A stretch of 46,299 bases of DNA from an uncultured Eubacteriales bacterium (GTDB lineage: Bacteria; Bacillota; Clostridia; Peptostreptococcales; Anaerovoracaceae), in NCBI GenBank assembly GCA_902801255.1, contig CADCHO010000015.1, positions 1 through 46,299 of the forward strand, given 5' to 3'. Both the position numbers and the translations under genes were made by a program. The number at the start of each line of letters is the position of its first letter. The stretch's first letter is position 1. Under the pieces are notes generated by a model. That model was not told the DNA's origin. It was given only the letters and a program-made list of their open reading frames with translations, and did not search any database. Below, piece after piece: positions 33,067 to 42,655 of the stretch.

Positions 33067-36054
33067 TTATGCTAATAAATATGCGTAGTTTTCCTTTACT
33101 GCTTTGATAAATGCAGCTATGCCCTCAGGAAGCTTTCCGTCGTTCAGGTCATAGTCAGCAGCATTTCCGAACAGTCTTATGCGTACCTTTTCTCCTCCCA
33201 GTGGCAGGAATCCATTGTTCTCGCTGTCTGCGAAGTCTTCCTCGCTCCAGAACAGAGTGAATTTGTCCTTGTATGGACGTCCGCTGTACGGACAGAATAT
33301 AGCGCAGTTGCCGCACTCGTTGCACATTCCGTCGACATGCAGGATCTGCGGTTTTTCGAAGAACGGAACATCGATGACTACATTTGCTCTGTTCGGGCAT
33401 ACGTCAGCGCATACCTCGCATACGGTTGAGCATCCGAGGCATCTGTTATCCGGTTTGTCTGCAGGAGGATCAACGAGATCACCCTTACGTGCGAGCAGTT
33501 TCTCCATGTCTCCCTTAGCATCCAGATCAGCATACTTGCTGAAGTCAGCTCCGATGATAGCCGTAGCAATGGTCTGTGCATCAGCGATAGCCTTTACTAC
33601 TGTAGCCGGGCCTCTTCTGCAGTCTCCTGCTGCGTAGAGTCCAGGTACTGTTGTCATGAGATTCTCATCCACGACAGGTTTTCCCTTGCCGTCGATCTCC
33701 GCACCTGCAGCTTCGTACAGGCCAGTCTTTATTCTCTCACCTACAGCGCAGATAACTGCTGTTGCAGGAACCTCACAGAATTCGCCTGTTCCGACAGGTG
33801 AACGTCTGCCGCTTGCATCAGGCTCTCCGAGCACGTTCTTTTCGCACTTCAGTACTCCGTTCTCGACGCCTTCCGGTGCGAGGAGTTCCATGAACTCCAC
33901 TCCGTCCTCGATCGCCATTACCAGCTCTTCCTCGTCAGCAGGCATGTTTCTTCTGTCTCTTCTGTATACGAGGCGTACATTCTCCACTCCCGGCTGTATC
34001 TTTGCAGCTCTGGCAACGTCCATTGCGGTATTACCGCCGCCGATGACGACTACGTCAGTTCCAAGATCGATCGATCCAGGTGCAGCCTTTACTTTCTCGA
34101 GGAACTCGAGAGCATCATACTCTTCGCCGTACTTCAGAGCCTTGCGGCCGTGTGCCCATGCTCCGATAGCAACGATGATGTCAGTGAAGCCCTCATCCTT
34201 GAGTTCCTGTACGGAAGCGATCTCTCTGCCGGTGACCATCTTTGCGCCGTATGCCGAGCAAAGTGCCACATCCTTATCAAGAGCGTCATCGCCGATCCTG
34301 AATCCCGGAATCACATAGCGAGGTACGCCGCCCATCTTATCGTTCTTTTCAAATACTGTTACGTCAGCGCCCGCACGGCTGAGGAAAGATGCTGCTGCAA
34401 GACCTGCAGGGCCTCCGCCAATTACAGCTACCTTCTTGTCTGCAGCTGCTGCAGCCTTGAGTTCAGGCAGTACTTTGTCGAATCCTGCCTCTGCAGCCAT
34501 CAGCTTGACCTCGCGGATCCTGAGTGCGGATTCATAGTGGTTTCTCATGCACCTGTCAGCACATGTGTGCGGACAAATCGTTCCTGTAGTGAATGGCAGA
34601 GCGTTCTTTTCGAGGATTATCTTAAGAGCGTCTTCTACTCTGCCCTCTTCCATAGCCTCGAGGTATGCAGGGATATCCTGCTCAATCGGGCATCCGCCGC
34701 TGCATGGAGCGTGGAAGCAGTCGAGCATCGGAAGTTCCTCATCGCTCTTGCGATTAGGAAGCGGCTTGATAGGCTTCTGGTTCCTCGGTCCCTGAGACAT
34801 CTCAACAAGAGCTCCTACCTTTTCGATATCCACTCCGCTGAATCTCTCACTGCCGCAGTCCATCAGCTTCTCGCCGATCTGGGACATTCTCTGATATCCG
34901 CCCGGTTTCAGGATGGTTGTAGCCATCGTGATAGGCCAGATGCCTGCTTCGAAGATCTCCTTGATGTTGAAGTAGTCAGCACCGCCGGAGTAGCTGATTC
35001 TGAGCTTGCCGTTGAACTGTTTTGAGATCTTTTCAGCAAGGTAAATGCTCAGCGGGAACAGGCTGCGTCCGGCCATGTACATCTCTTCCGATGGAAGCTC
35101 GCCTGCCTTTACGTCGACAGGGAATGTGTTGGTGAGCTTTACGCCGAACTCGAGTCCCTTCTCATCGCAAAGTGCCTGCAGTCTCTCAAACATAGGAACT
35201 GCGTCTTCCCACTGAAGGTCTTCGAGGAAGTGGTGATCATCGAATGCGATGTAGGCGAATCCGAGCGAGTCAAGGCGCTTTCTTGCAAATTCATATCCGA
35301 GCAGAGTCGGGTTGCACTTGATGAATGTGTTGAGGCCTTTCTCTGTGATGAGATAGGAAGCTATCCTCTCGATCTCATCAGGCGGGCATCCGTGCAGAGT
35401 CGACTCTGTGATGGAGTTCGAGATCCTTGCAGGGATCGCCTTGATGAAGTCCTCATCTACATTCTTGAATCTGCCGTCCTTTGCAGCCTGGAGCGATACC
35501 GCCATGGCATCCTTGAATACATCCGTATCCGATGCATCCTTCATTTCTTCAATGTATTTATTTACCTTCGGTGTCTTGATACCTTCAAGGTCATAACCTA
35601 CTGACATGTTGAAGACAAAGCCGTCAGGATCGCCAAGTCCGAGCTCCTTTGAAAGGATTTTGCAGACGAACCACGCTTTTACGTACTCTTCGTAAGCCTG
35701 TGGTACATACAGCTCTGTCGACCACTCACAGTTATAGCACTCATCGTGAGCTGTGATACATGGTTTAGCTACGCATGCTGCGAGTTCTGCACCATCCATT
35801 ACCTGTACGGTTTTGAGCTCGAAGAATCTTGAGCCGGCAACATATGATGCGATTATGTTCTGTGCCAGTTGTGTATTAGGGCCGGCAGCAGGTCCGAACG
35901 GCGACTCGATCTTCTCATCGAAAATCGGAAGAGCCTGGCCGTTTGTATGTTTTACCAGTTTGGAAACACCGAAAATGCTCCCGCTTTTTTCATACTCGTC
36001 CAGTACCCAGTTCAGCAGTTGCTTATAAGGCATTGGTCGCATAATATCACTCAT
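33067..36054 (-). CDS. ygfK: YgfK, multidomain flavin/Fe-S oxidoreductase of the purine locus
   Basis: The protein (995 residues from the chosen start) has an N-terminal TIM-barrel region like dihydroorotate and dihydropyrimidine dehydrogenases (about 1-430). A GltD-type Fe-S segment follows (CFHAPCSGGCP from about 446, CPHTCADRC to about 502), then FAD and NAD(P) sites GGGPAGLAAA (about 546-555) and GGGNTAMD. The C-terminal ferredoxin domain is Cys-rich (about 890-960). Called a selenate reductase subunit in E. coli, it belongs to the purine/urate gene set; the likely job is NAD(P)H-driven reduction of a purine ring. The ATG at 36054 is chosen because AGGAGG lies 7-8 bases upstream; the ATG at 36060 is too close to it. 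Confidence 0.92.
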   Translation of the reverse strand: MSDIMRPMPYKQLLNWVLDEYEKSGSIFGVSKLVKHTNGQALPIFDEKIESPFGPAAGPNTQLAQNIIASYVAGSRFFELKTVQVMDGAELAACVAKPCITAHDECYNCEWSTELYVPQAYEEYVKAWFVCKILSKELGLGDPDGFVFNMSVGYDLEGIKTPKVNKYIEEMKDASDTDVFKDAMAVSLQAAKDGRFKNVDEDFIKAIPARISNSITESTLHGCPPDEIERIASYLITEKGLNTFIKCNPTLLGYEFARKRLDSLGFAYIAFDDHHFLEDLQWEDAVPMFERLQALCDEKGLEFGVKLTNTFPVDVKAGELPSEEMYMAGRSLFPLSIYLAEKISKQFNGKLRISYSGGADYFNIKEIFEAGIWPITMATTILKPGGYQRMSQIGEKLMDCGSERFSGVDIEKVGALVEMSQGPRNQKPIKPLPNRKSDEELPMLDCFHAPCSGGCPIEQDIPAYLEAMEEGRVEDALKIILEKNALPFTTGTICPHTCADRCMRNHYESALRIREVKLMAAEAGFDKVLPELKAAAAADKKVAVIGGGPAGLAAASFLSRAGADVTVFEKNDKMGGVPRYVIPGFRIGDDALDKDVALCSAYGAKMVTGREIASVQELKDEGFTDIIVAIGAWAHGRKALKYGEEYDALEFLEKVKAAPGSIDLGTDVVVIGGGNTAMDVARAAKIQPGVENVRLVYRRDRRNMPADEEELVMAIEDGVEFMELLAPEGVENGVLKCEKNVLGEPDASGRRSPVGTGEFCEVPATAVICAVGERIKTGLYEAAGAEIDGKGKPVVDENLMTTVPGLYAAGDCRRGPATVVKAIADAQTIATAIIGADFSKYADLDAKGDMEKLLARKGDLVDPPADKPDNRCLGCSTVCEVCADVCPNRANVVIDVPFFEKPQILHVDGMCNECGNCAIFCPYSGRPYKDKFTLFWSEEDFADSENNGFLPLGGEKVRIRLFGNAADYDLNDGKLPEGIAAFIKAVKENYAYLLA

Positions 36055-36143
36055 AGTCATCCCTCCTGTAAGTACTTAATATACGAATAAGAATCTTTTT
36101 AAAGTCTCAAAAGTTCCTCTCTCGGGTACTCTTGAGCCTTTAT

Positions 36144-37484
36144 TTAGTATTCTCTATGGTTAAGTTCTCCCCAGAGCTTCTTGCTCTGTTCGAGTGTCCA
36201 GGCGTTGATTGCCTCTTCGTCTATATCTACAAATTCTCTGTCCTTATACAGGACTTTTCCATTGATTATCGTTGTTCTGCAGTTCTTGCCCATCATTCCG
36301 AAGATCATGTGGCCGTCGATGTTCTCGTCTGAGAATGGTGTGAACGGCTTATAATCCATTACGATGACGTCTGCAGCAGCACCTTCCTTCAGGATGCCCA
36401 GAGGCTTCTTGAAGTACTTGGCAGCGATCTTTCTGTTGTTCTCGAAGAGCATCGTGACATCTTCGCCCCATGCGACATTCGGCATTGCTGCGTTGTGTCT
36501 CTGGATTATCAGGAATACCTTAAGGCTCTCGAGCATGTCGTGTGTATATGCATCAGTTCCCATGCCGACTGTGATGCCCTTTGCCATCATCTGAAGCACA
36601 GGGGCGCAGCCTACTGCATTGCCCATGTTGGACTCAGGGTTGTTGACTACCATTGTGCCGGTCTCCTTGATGATGTCCATCTCAGCCGGACTCACATGGA
36701 TGCAGTGTCCGAGCATGGTCTTTTCTCCGAGAAGACCGTTGTAAAGCAGTCTGTTGATAGGCTTGCATCCGTAGTTTCTGAGACTGTCATATACGTCGTT
36801 CATGCCCTCGGATACATGGATATGGAAGCCTGTCATGCCGTTGTTGGCCTCTACCATCTTCTCGAATGTCTTGTCCGATATGGTGAAGAGAGCATGTCCG
36901 CCGAACATGGCCTTGATCATGTCATCATCCTCTTTGATGGCCCACTTAGCAAAGTCTGCATTTTCCTGAATGCTCTGAGCTGTCTTCTCGGCTCCGTCTC
37001 TCTCAGATACCTCGTAGCATAGGCAGGATCTCATGCCGAGTTCCTTTGCGACATCCTTGATCGCGAAGAGCGAACCCGGGATCTCGCAGAAGCTTGCGTG
37101 ATGGTCAAAGATCGTTGTAACACCGTCTCTGATGCAGTCCAGGATCGTAGCATATGCACATGCCTTGGTGCCGTCGATAGTCAGATGCCTGTCGATATTC
37201 CACCATGTGCCGTCGAGCACTTCGAAGAAGTTTGTAGGGTTGTTCCCTGCAATCGCAAGTCCTCTTGCCAGGCCTGAATAAATATGTGTATGGGCGTTAA
37301 TGAGTCCCGGCATGATTATGCCGCCCTTTGCGTCAACGAATTCCGCATCAGGGTAAGCAGCCTTCATATCTGCGAACGATCCCACCGCCTTGATGACTTC
37401 TCCATCGATGACGACAGCGCCGTCCTTCAGATAAGGAAACTCAGGATCTCTTGTAATTAGTTGTCCGTTACCGATTAAAAGCAT
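36144..37484 (-). CDS. ssnA: SsnA-family amidohydrolase
   Basis: The protein (446 residues) is an amidohydrolase of the SsnA subgroup that accompanies selenium-dependent Mo hydroxylases. It shows the metal site H65-x-H67 (NAHTHIYS), further His in GFHIHVSEG and GHCIHVS, and Asp in GMGTDAYTHD. It resembles chlorohydrolases and guanine deaminases, so removal of an amino group or opening of an amidine/ureide ring is likely. It is one of the genes linked to anaerobic urate breakdown, with no settled reaction to my knowledge. The ATG at 37484 follows GGGAGG; a longer in-frame start at 37523 would overlap xdhD and adds residues unlike the family. Confidence 0.92.
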   Translation of the reverse strand: MLLIGNGQLITRDPEFPYLKDGAVVIDGEVIKAVGSFADMKAAYPDAEFVDAKGGIIMPGLINAHTHIYSGLARGLAIAGNNPTNFFEVLDGTWWNIDRHLTIDGTKACAYATILDCIRDGVTTIFDHHASFCEIPGSLFAIKDVAKELGMRSCLCYEVSERDGAEKTAQSIQENADFAKWAIKEDDDMIKAMFGGHALFTISDKTFEKMVEANNGMTGFHIHVSEGMNDVYDSLRNYGCKPINRLLYNGLLGEKTMLGHCIHVSPAEMDIIKETGTMVVNNPESNMGNAVGCAPVLQMMAKGITVGMGTDAYTHDMLESLKVFLIIQRHNAAMPNVAWGEDVTMLFENNRKIAAKYFKKPLGILKEGAAADVIVMDYKPFTPFSDENIDGHMIFGMMGKNCRTTIINGKVLYKDREFVDIDEEAINAWTLEQSKKLWGELNHREY

Positions 37485-37506
37485 GTTTGATCCTCCCTTC
37501 CTGTTG

Positions 37507-40389
37507 TTACTGTATCTTTCCAAGTTCTCTAAGTATCTTTTCAGGTGTCATAGGCCAGCTCCTTACCCATACGCCGCAGGCGTCATGGATGGCGTTACCT
37601 ATGGCAGGAGCCGCGCCGTTGCACGCGATCTCCGATATGGACTTGGCTCCGAACGGACCGTCCGGATCGTCCACATCTATGAGCACTGCCTTGAAATCGT
37701 CAGGCTGCTCGGAGATCATAGGAACTCCGTAGTCAGTCATTGTTGCGTTCACGCAGCGTCCGTCCTTATCGAGTATCATGTCCTCATACAGGCTGTGTCC
37801 TATCGACTTGAGTGCCGCGCCGTACATCTGGCAGAGTGCAGCTTCAGGATTTATAGGTGTACCTGCATCCTGTATTGCGTAGAACTTCTGTACCTTGATT
37901 TCACCGGTCTTTACATTGACAGCAACCTGTGCGAAGTGCGCTCCGTACGGTACGGATGATGCTGCAGTCGTGAAGCTTCCCGGTGCTATCAGGTGTCCGC
38001 GGCCTGTTCCTGAAGTAGCCGTATGGATGATGTCATAATACGATAACTCTTTACCGGTCTTCTTCGATCTTGCCACTCCAGGCCAGTCTACTTCTATATC
38101 TTCCTTATCTTCTCCGAGCTGATATGCCGCTTCATCGAGTATCTTTTCCTTCAGATTCGTGGATGCAACTACTGCGGCATTGCCGCTGAAGAAGGTTCCT
38201 GATGATGCGTATGACCCTGTATCGAAGGCACCTGAGTCTGTATCGCCGGAAAGTACAGTTATTCTCTCCATCGGTACGCAGAGTATGTCACTCGCTACCT
38301 TTGCGATAATGGTGTCAAGGCCGGTACCGATGTCTGCTGCTCCTGAGAGCACGATTATTGATCCGTCCATTTCGAGCTTGGCTATTGCGTTCGCGTGATC
38401 GAGTCCAGGGAGTCCCGAGCCCTGCATTATCATCGCAAAGCCTTTACCGATCTTCCAGTCAGGATCATCGCTCTCTACGCGCTTGCCCCACTCGATCATG
38501 TCACAGCCCTTCTCAACTGCCTCTCTGAGTCCGCAGGATCCTACAGGAACTACATTTCCCTCACGGCCTTCTCCGAGGCCCTTGAGGATCTCGAGCATAT
38601 AGCCCTCCTCGACATGATTTTTGAGCACCATATCCTTGTAGTCGACACCCAGCTTTTCGGCAAGCTCGCACATAGCCATCATCAGGCCGTATGTACCCTT
38701 AGGCGTGCCGTAGCCCTGATAAGCTCCTGCTGGAGGTGTGTTAGTGTAGTAGATAGTGAGATCGTATTTCATGTTGTCGCACTTGAACAGCGGCAGGGTC
38801 TTTGAGCAGCTGTTCATAGGCACTGTCAGTGCGTGGTTTCCGTAAGGACCGGTATTGGCGTCTACCTTCATGTAGATGCCTGTGATGGAACCGTCCTTCT
38901 TGCCGCCCATCTTTACATGGACGCGCATCGGGTGCCTTGTGGAGTTTGCGATGAACTCCTCTTCACGGGTATTGTGATAAAGCACAGGTCTGCCGGTAAC
39001 GAATGAAGCGTAAGCAGTCAGGTCCTCTACCAGAATATCCTGCTTGGAGCCGTATCCGCCTCCGACTCTGGTCTTTATTACGTGTATCTTGTTTTCCGAA
39101 AGGCCGGTGACCCAACTGACGATGCGGCGCACATGGTAAGGGACCTGCGTGCTCGCATAGATGATGAGTCTTCCGTTCTCGATCTTTGAGAAGCAGATGT
39201 GCGTCTCGAGAGGCGTGTGCTGGATCTGGCTTGTCTGGTACGTAGCTTCAACGACAGCATCAGCCTCTTCGAAGGCCTTATCGACATCTCCTATGCCACC
39301 GTGGTTGGCAGCAGCCACATTGTGGAGTATGTCTCCGTGGAGCGGGAACTGGTATACTACCTTTCCCTCCCTCTCATCGCCCGAGAGCTTCGCGTTGTAC
39401 TCATCCAGGTCAGCCGGTGCGCCTGAGTTATACTGTACTCTTCCGTTATGTACCAGCGGAGCACCCTCCGCCATTGCCTCCTCGACCGTAAATATTGCGT
39501 CCAGAGGCTCGTATTCCACTTCGATGAGGTCACGTGCCTTTATCGCTTCTTCGAGCGTCTCAGCGACGATAGCAGCCACACGGTCGCCAACGTGTCTGAC
39601 CTTCTTGTTCAGCAGTTTTCTGTCATGCGGTGACGGCTCAGGATTGCCCTGTCCTGCAGACATGTATGTGGCATCAGAGCAGTTGTATGCTGTGATGACC
39701 TTTATTACTCCCGGCAGAGCTTCTGCCTTCGATGTATCTATTTTGTTGACATAGGCCTGTGCGTAAGGAGAGCGGAGCACGACCATGTAGCATGTATCAT
39801 CGTCCACATAGTCCTCAACGAAGGCTCTCTCACCCGATACGAGCTGCGGAGCATCGATCTTCGGTTTTACCTTTCCTACAGCCTTGAGATGAGGCCTGAA
39901 CTCAGGCGCTATCTTTGACTGGTATTTTCCTGTAGCGATCTTTTCTTTTATAAGATCGGCAGCCAGGTAATAGTGCTCGTAACCGGCGTCTCTTATGAAT
40001 ATTCCGGAGAGTGTATCTTTTACTTCTTCTCTTGAAGGCATCGGGTTGTTCTCGAACAGCCATGTCATCAGGAGCGCTGCTGCAGGAGCGTTATACGCGC
40101 TCTGTACGACTCCCGCATCGATGAGAGCCTGCTGCACTACTGAAAGGTGCATTGAATCTCCGAGGCTGTCAGGAGTAACGATCTTGCATCCTTCCACTTC
40201 ACCTGCAAGTATCAGATTCGAGAATACCGGTGTGCCGTTGAGCAGTACTGTATCGCTTCCGCAGAATCCTTCAGCGTCATCGCTGTCGCGAACTGCAAAG
40301 TTGCCGTTCATAAGAAGCATTTCACGAAGCCTCTTTGTAGGGTCGATATCGAATGACCGTTTTTTGCCGTTTATGGTACAACTGATCAT
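37507..40389 (-). CDS. xdhD: XdhD-type molybdenum hydroxylase with degenerate ferredoxin domain
   Basis: This 960-residue protein matches E. coli XdhD throughout (956 residues as I recall). Residues 1-150 have the fold pattern of a xanthine-dehydrogenase [2Fe-2S] domain, but nearly all cluster cysteines are replaced: only C43 of the first set remains, and the later VQCGFC and CRC positions read VQSAYN and IRD. The rest is the Mo-binding part with RVGGGYGSKQDI, GAYQGYG and GAKSISE, where Glu is the expected catalytic base. It therefore needs an external electron carrier, likely YgfM (encoded just upstream, 2 bases apart), YgfK or the XdhC-type protein. The substrate is a purine by context. Confidence 0.93.
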   Translation of the reverse strand: MISCTINGKKRSFDIDPTKRLREMLLMNGNFAVRDSDDAEGFCGSDTVLLNGTPVFSNLILAGEVEGCKIVTPDSLGDSMHLSVVQQALIDAGVVQSAYNAPAAALLMTWLFENNPMPSREEVKDTLSGIFIRDAGYEHYYLAADLIKEKIATGKYQSKIAPEFRPHLKAVGKVKPKIDAPQLVSGERAFVEDYVDDDTCYMVVLRSPYAQAYVNKIDTSKAEALPGVIKVITAYNCSDATYMSAGQGNPEPSPHDRKLLNKKVRHVGDRVAAIVAETLEEAIKARDLIEVEYEPLDAIFTVEEAMAEGAPLVHNGRVQYNSGAPADLDEYNAKLSGDEREGKVVYQFPLHGDILHNVAAANHGGIGDVDKAFEEADAVVEATYQTSQIQHTPLETHICFSKIENGRLIIYASTQVPYHVRRIVSWVTGLSENKIHVIKTRVGGGYGSKQDILVEDLTAYASFVTGRPVLYHNTREEEFIANSTRHPMRVHVKMGGKKDGSITGIYMKVDANTGPYGNHALTVPMNSCSKTLPLFKCDNMKYDLTIYYTNTPPAGAYQGYGTPKGTYGLMMAMCELAEKLGVDYKDMVLKNHVEEGYMLEILKGLGEGREGNVVPVGSCGLREAVEKGCDMIEWGKRVESDDPDWKIGKGFAMIMQGSGLPGLDHANAIAKLEMDGSIIVLSGAADIGTGLDTIIAKVASDILCVPMERITVLSGDTDSGAFDTGSYASSGTFFSGNAAVVASTNLKEKILDEAAYQLGEDKEDIEVDWPGVARSKKTGKELSYYDIIHTATSGTGRGHLIAPGSFTTAASSVPYGAHFAQVAVNVKTGEIKVQKFYAIQDAGTPINPEAALCQMYGAALKSIGHSLYEDMILDKDGRCVNATMTDYGVPMISEQPDDFKAVLIDVDDPDGPFGAKSISEIACNGAAPAIGNAIHDACGVWVRSWPMTPEKILRELGKIQ

Positions 40390-40391
40390 GT

Positions 40392-41195
40392 CTATACCTC
40401 CTTCCCTGCGAGCTTACTGTGTAAGCCGAAAGCTGTCACACCTATCAGATAGCGTTTATATGCATCGCTCCCGAACATGTCATCTGCAGTCTCGAGTCCG
40501 GTGCATACTCTGACCATCTCAATAATCTCGTCCTCGCTTATTTCCGGATTCTCGCGGAATGCTTTTTCAAGGTCGCAGAAATACAGCAGGCCGACATTTT
40601 TGACTGCACCATACAGAGAGATTCCTTCATCCGTCATTGCTGCGCTCATTGTGAGCACCGCGTGGCTCTGTGCAGTGTTTGCATAGCGTTTTGATACTAC
40701 CTTCATGTTTTTCGGTACGATGACTGCTGTAATAAGCATGTCCCCGCCTGCTTCCGCCGCTTCCATATAGGAATAGGCAGACATTTTTTCAGTTCCGCCC
40801 GCCTTGAGCACTTCAAGCTCAGCGTGCACAGCAAATAGCACAGGCAGCATATAAGAGTCATCTCTGAGTGCCGCGATATTGCCGCCTATGGTCGCCATGT
40901 TGCGCTTTGTACGCGAAGCCATGAAGAGAGCCGCTTCCTTCAGATATGAAGGCACCTTCTCAGATTCGACGATCTGCTGGAAAGTGCACATAGCTCCGAT
41001 GCGGATCTTATCGCCGGCATCTTCAATCATATTCAGGCCGGCGCACTTTTTGAGTGAGATCAGCGTGTCAGCAGCTGCTGCGGCATCAGAACCGAGCCGG
41101 TTGACTTCAGTCCCGCCGGCGATGAAGACTGCCGACGCATTCTTTGCGCCGATTGCCTCTTCAGGGCTTTTTGCCATTAACAGTTGAGTTGCCAT
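40392..41195 (-). CDS. ygfM: YgfM-like FAD-binding subunit
   Basis: The 267-residue protein is a CO-dehydrogenase/xanthine-dehydrogenase medium subunit with the FAD-binding segment VFIAGGTEVNRLG (about 24-36) and RNMATIGGNIA. It should take electrons from the Mo subunit and pass them to NAD or another acceptor. It matches the YgfM subgroup, the partner of XdhD, whose gene begins two bases after this one. The last codons (GAG GTA TAG) contain the xdhD ribosome-binding site, so the two are translationally coupled. AAGGAG precedes the ATG. Confidence 0.9.
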   Translation of the reverse strand: MATQLLMAKSPEEAIGAKNASAVFIAGGTEVNRLGSDAAAAADTLISLKKCAGLNMIEDAGDKIRIGAMCTFQQIVESEKVPSYLKEAALFMASRTKRNMATIGGNIAALRDDSYMLPVLFAVHAELEVLKAGGTEKMSAYSYMEAAEAGGDMLITAVIVPKNMKVVSKRYANTAQSHAVLTMSAAMTDEGISLYGAVKNVGLLYFCDLEKAFRENPEISEDEIIEMVRVCTGLETADDMFGSDAYKRYLIGVTAFGLHSKLAGKEV

Positions 41196-41222
41196 GATTA
41201 ATCTCCTTTTTGTTCCTGTACC

Positions 41223-41774
41223 CTATTTGAAAGGCATCGGTTCAGGATATTCTGTGATGCCCTGCGAATTGACCAGTTCAGCCTCTTCGAATTTGCCGAG
41301 ATGCCTCAGCATGGTCTTTTTGACTGCACGGAAGATATTTTCATATCCGGTGCATCTGCAGAGATGTCCCGAGAGAGCCTTCCTGAGCTCGTCATCTGTA
41401 TATTCCTTACCTGAGTTGACTATTTCCCAGCTTGTCATGATAAAGCCAGGTGTGCAGAATCCGCACTGTATGGCTCCCTCATCGACGAATGCCTGCTGGA
41501 TGTCCGAAAGCTCTCCGCCCGGACCTGTAAGTCCTTCGAGAGTCCAGATCTCCTTGCCTTCTGCCCAGACTGCAAGATAGATACAGGAGTTGAAGCCCTC
41601 GCCGTTGATGATAACGGTGCATGCACCGCACTCACCTACTTCGCAGCCCTTCTTGACCGAGGTCAGGTGAAGGTCGTTGCGCAGCATGTCCGTGAGTGAT
41701 GAACGCACATCAACGATCTGTTCAATCACCTTGCCGTTGACGGTGCAGTGGACCACCTTATACTGTTTAGCCAT
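41223..41774 (-). CDS. xdhC: Xanthine dehydrogenase [2Fe-2S] subunit XdhC-like
   Basis: The 183-residue protein holds the two [2Fe-2S] clusters of a three-subunit Mo hydroxylase: plant-type cluster C44, C49, C52, C64 and second cluster C104, C107, C139, C141 (QCGFCTPG and LCRCTGY). A tail of about 25 residues extends beyond the E. coli XdhC length. It relays electrons from the Mo site of XdhA to the FAD of XdhB. Its start overlaps the xdhB stop by 8 bases. The symbol follows E. coli use; in other organisms xdhC names an unrelated chaperone. Confidence 0.93.
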   Translation of the reverse strand: MAKQYKVVHCTVNGKVIEQIVDVRSSLTDMLRNDLHLTSVKKGCEVGECGACTVIINGEGFNSCIYLAVWAEGKEIWTLEGLTGPGGELSDIQQAFVDEGAIQCGFCTPGFIMTSWEIVNSGKEYTDDELRKALSGHLCRCTGYENIFRAVKKTMLRHLGKFEEAELVNSQGITEYPEPMPFK

Positions 41775-42654
41775 TTACCTCACCTCCTGCCAGTGTTATG
41801 CACTCACGCAGCGCACGTTCTGCCATGACTACCGAAATGTGCTGACGGAGAGCCTTGCCGGCACGCCAGCTGTCACGCGGATTGATGTCCTGAAGAACGG
41901 TCAGCGCGAATGTCTTTATGTTTTCATCTGTTATCTCTTTTCCGTTGATGAATGCCTCTGCACTCGGAGCACGTACCGGTATTGGCGATGCTACGCCGTA
42001 TCCGATGCGGACCCTCTCAAAGGTCTTTTTATCTTCACTCAGTCTCACGTTAACGGAGCATCCCGTAGTCGCGATGTCCAGAGCGTTTCTCATCGAGTAT
42101 TTGATATAGTGGCCGTAGCACCTGTCATAGGATTCCTTCGGGATCAGTATCGCTGTCTGGATCTCGCCCGGCTTTATGTCAACAACTTTTGCCTTGATAT
42201 AGAAATCCTTGATAGGCACACGCCTTACTCCGTCCGGACCTGTCAGCTCCATGATGGCTTCCCAGGCTGTCAGTGTAGAAGCAGAATCCGCCGAAGTTAC
42301 ACCATTGCAGGTATTGCCTCCGATGGTTCCGATTGCCCTGATCTGCGGGCCTCCTACCATGTCAACGGCTTCACCGAGTACGTTTATGTATTTCTGAATG
42401 ATCGGGTCATTCGTTATGTGCGAGAAGCTTGTAAGCGAGCCGATGCGGATGTTTTCCTCTTCATCGATCGATACGCCTCTGAGCTCATCGAGCATGTAGA
42501 TGCTGACGAATTCGCATCCTGCTCTGCGGCCTTCACGTATCTGGACGAGCACGTCCGAACCGCCTGCCAGTATCTGTGCTTCAGGGTGTTCCTGCAGCAG
42601 CCTGATGGCATCCTGTACGCTTTCAGCTTCATACAGTGCTTTCATGTCATACAT
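41767..42654 (-). CDS. xdhB: Xanthine dehydrogenase FAD subunit XdhB-like
   Basis: The 295-residue protein is the FAD-binding medium subunit, with ILAGGSDVLVQIREGRR (about 29-45) and IRAIGTIGGNTCNGV for flavin binding and the typical C-terminal domain (KTFERVRIGYGVASP). It follows xdhA with one base between the xdhA stop and the ATG, and overlaps xdhC. Electrons from XdhC reach NAD through its flavin in this family. Confidence 0.93.
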   Translation of the reverse strand: MYDMKALYEAESVQDAIRLLQEHPEAQILAGGSDVLVQIREGRRAGCEFVSIYMLDELRGVSIDEEENIRIGSLTSFSHITNDPIIQKYINVLGEAVDMVGGPQIRAIGTIGGNTCNGVTSADSASTLTAWEAIMELTGPDGVRRVPIKDFYIKAKVVDIKPGEIQTAILIPKESYDRCYGHYIKYSMRNALDIATTGCSVNVRLSEDKKTFERVRIGYGVASPIPVRAPSAEAFINGKEITDENIKTFALTVLQDINPRDSWRAGKALRQHISVVMAERALRECITLAGGEVNG

Positions 42655-42655
42655 A

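Noticed and set aside
36055-36143. Separate promoter for ygfK between ssnA and ygfK
   Set aside because: TTGAGA and TATATT are present but about 21 bases apart. The 89-base gap also has a weak hairpin, so internal control is possible but not supported.
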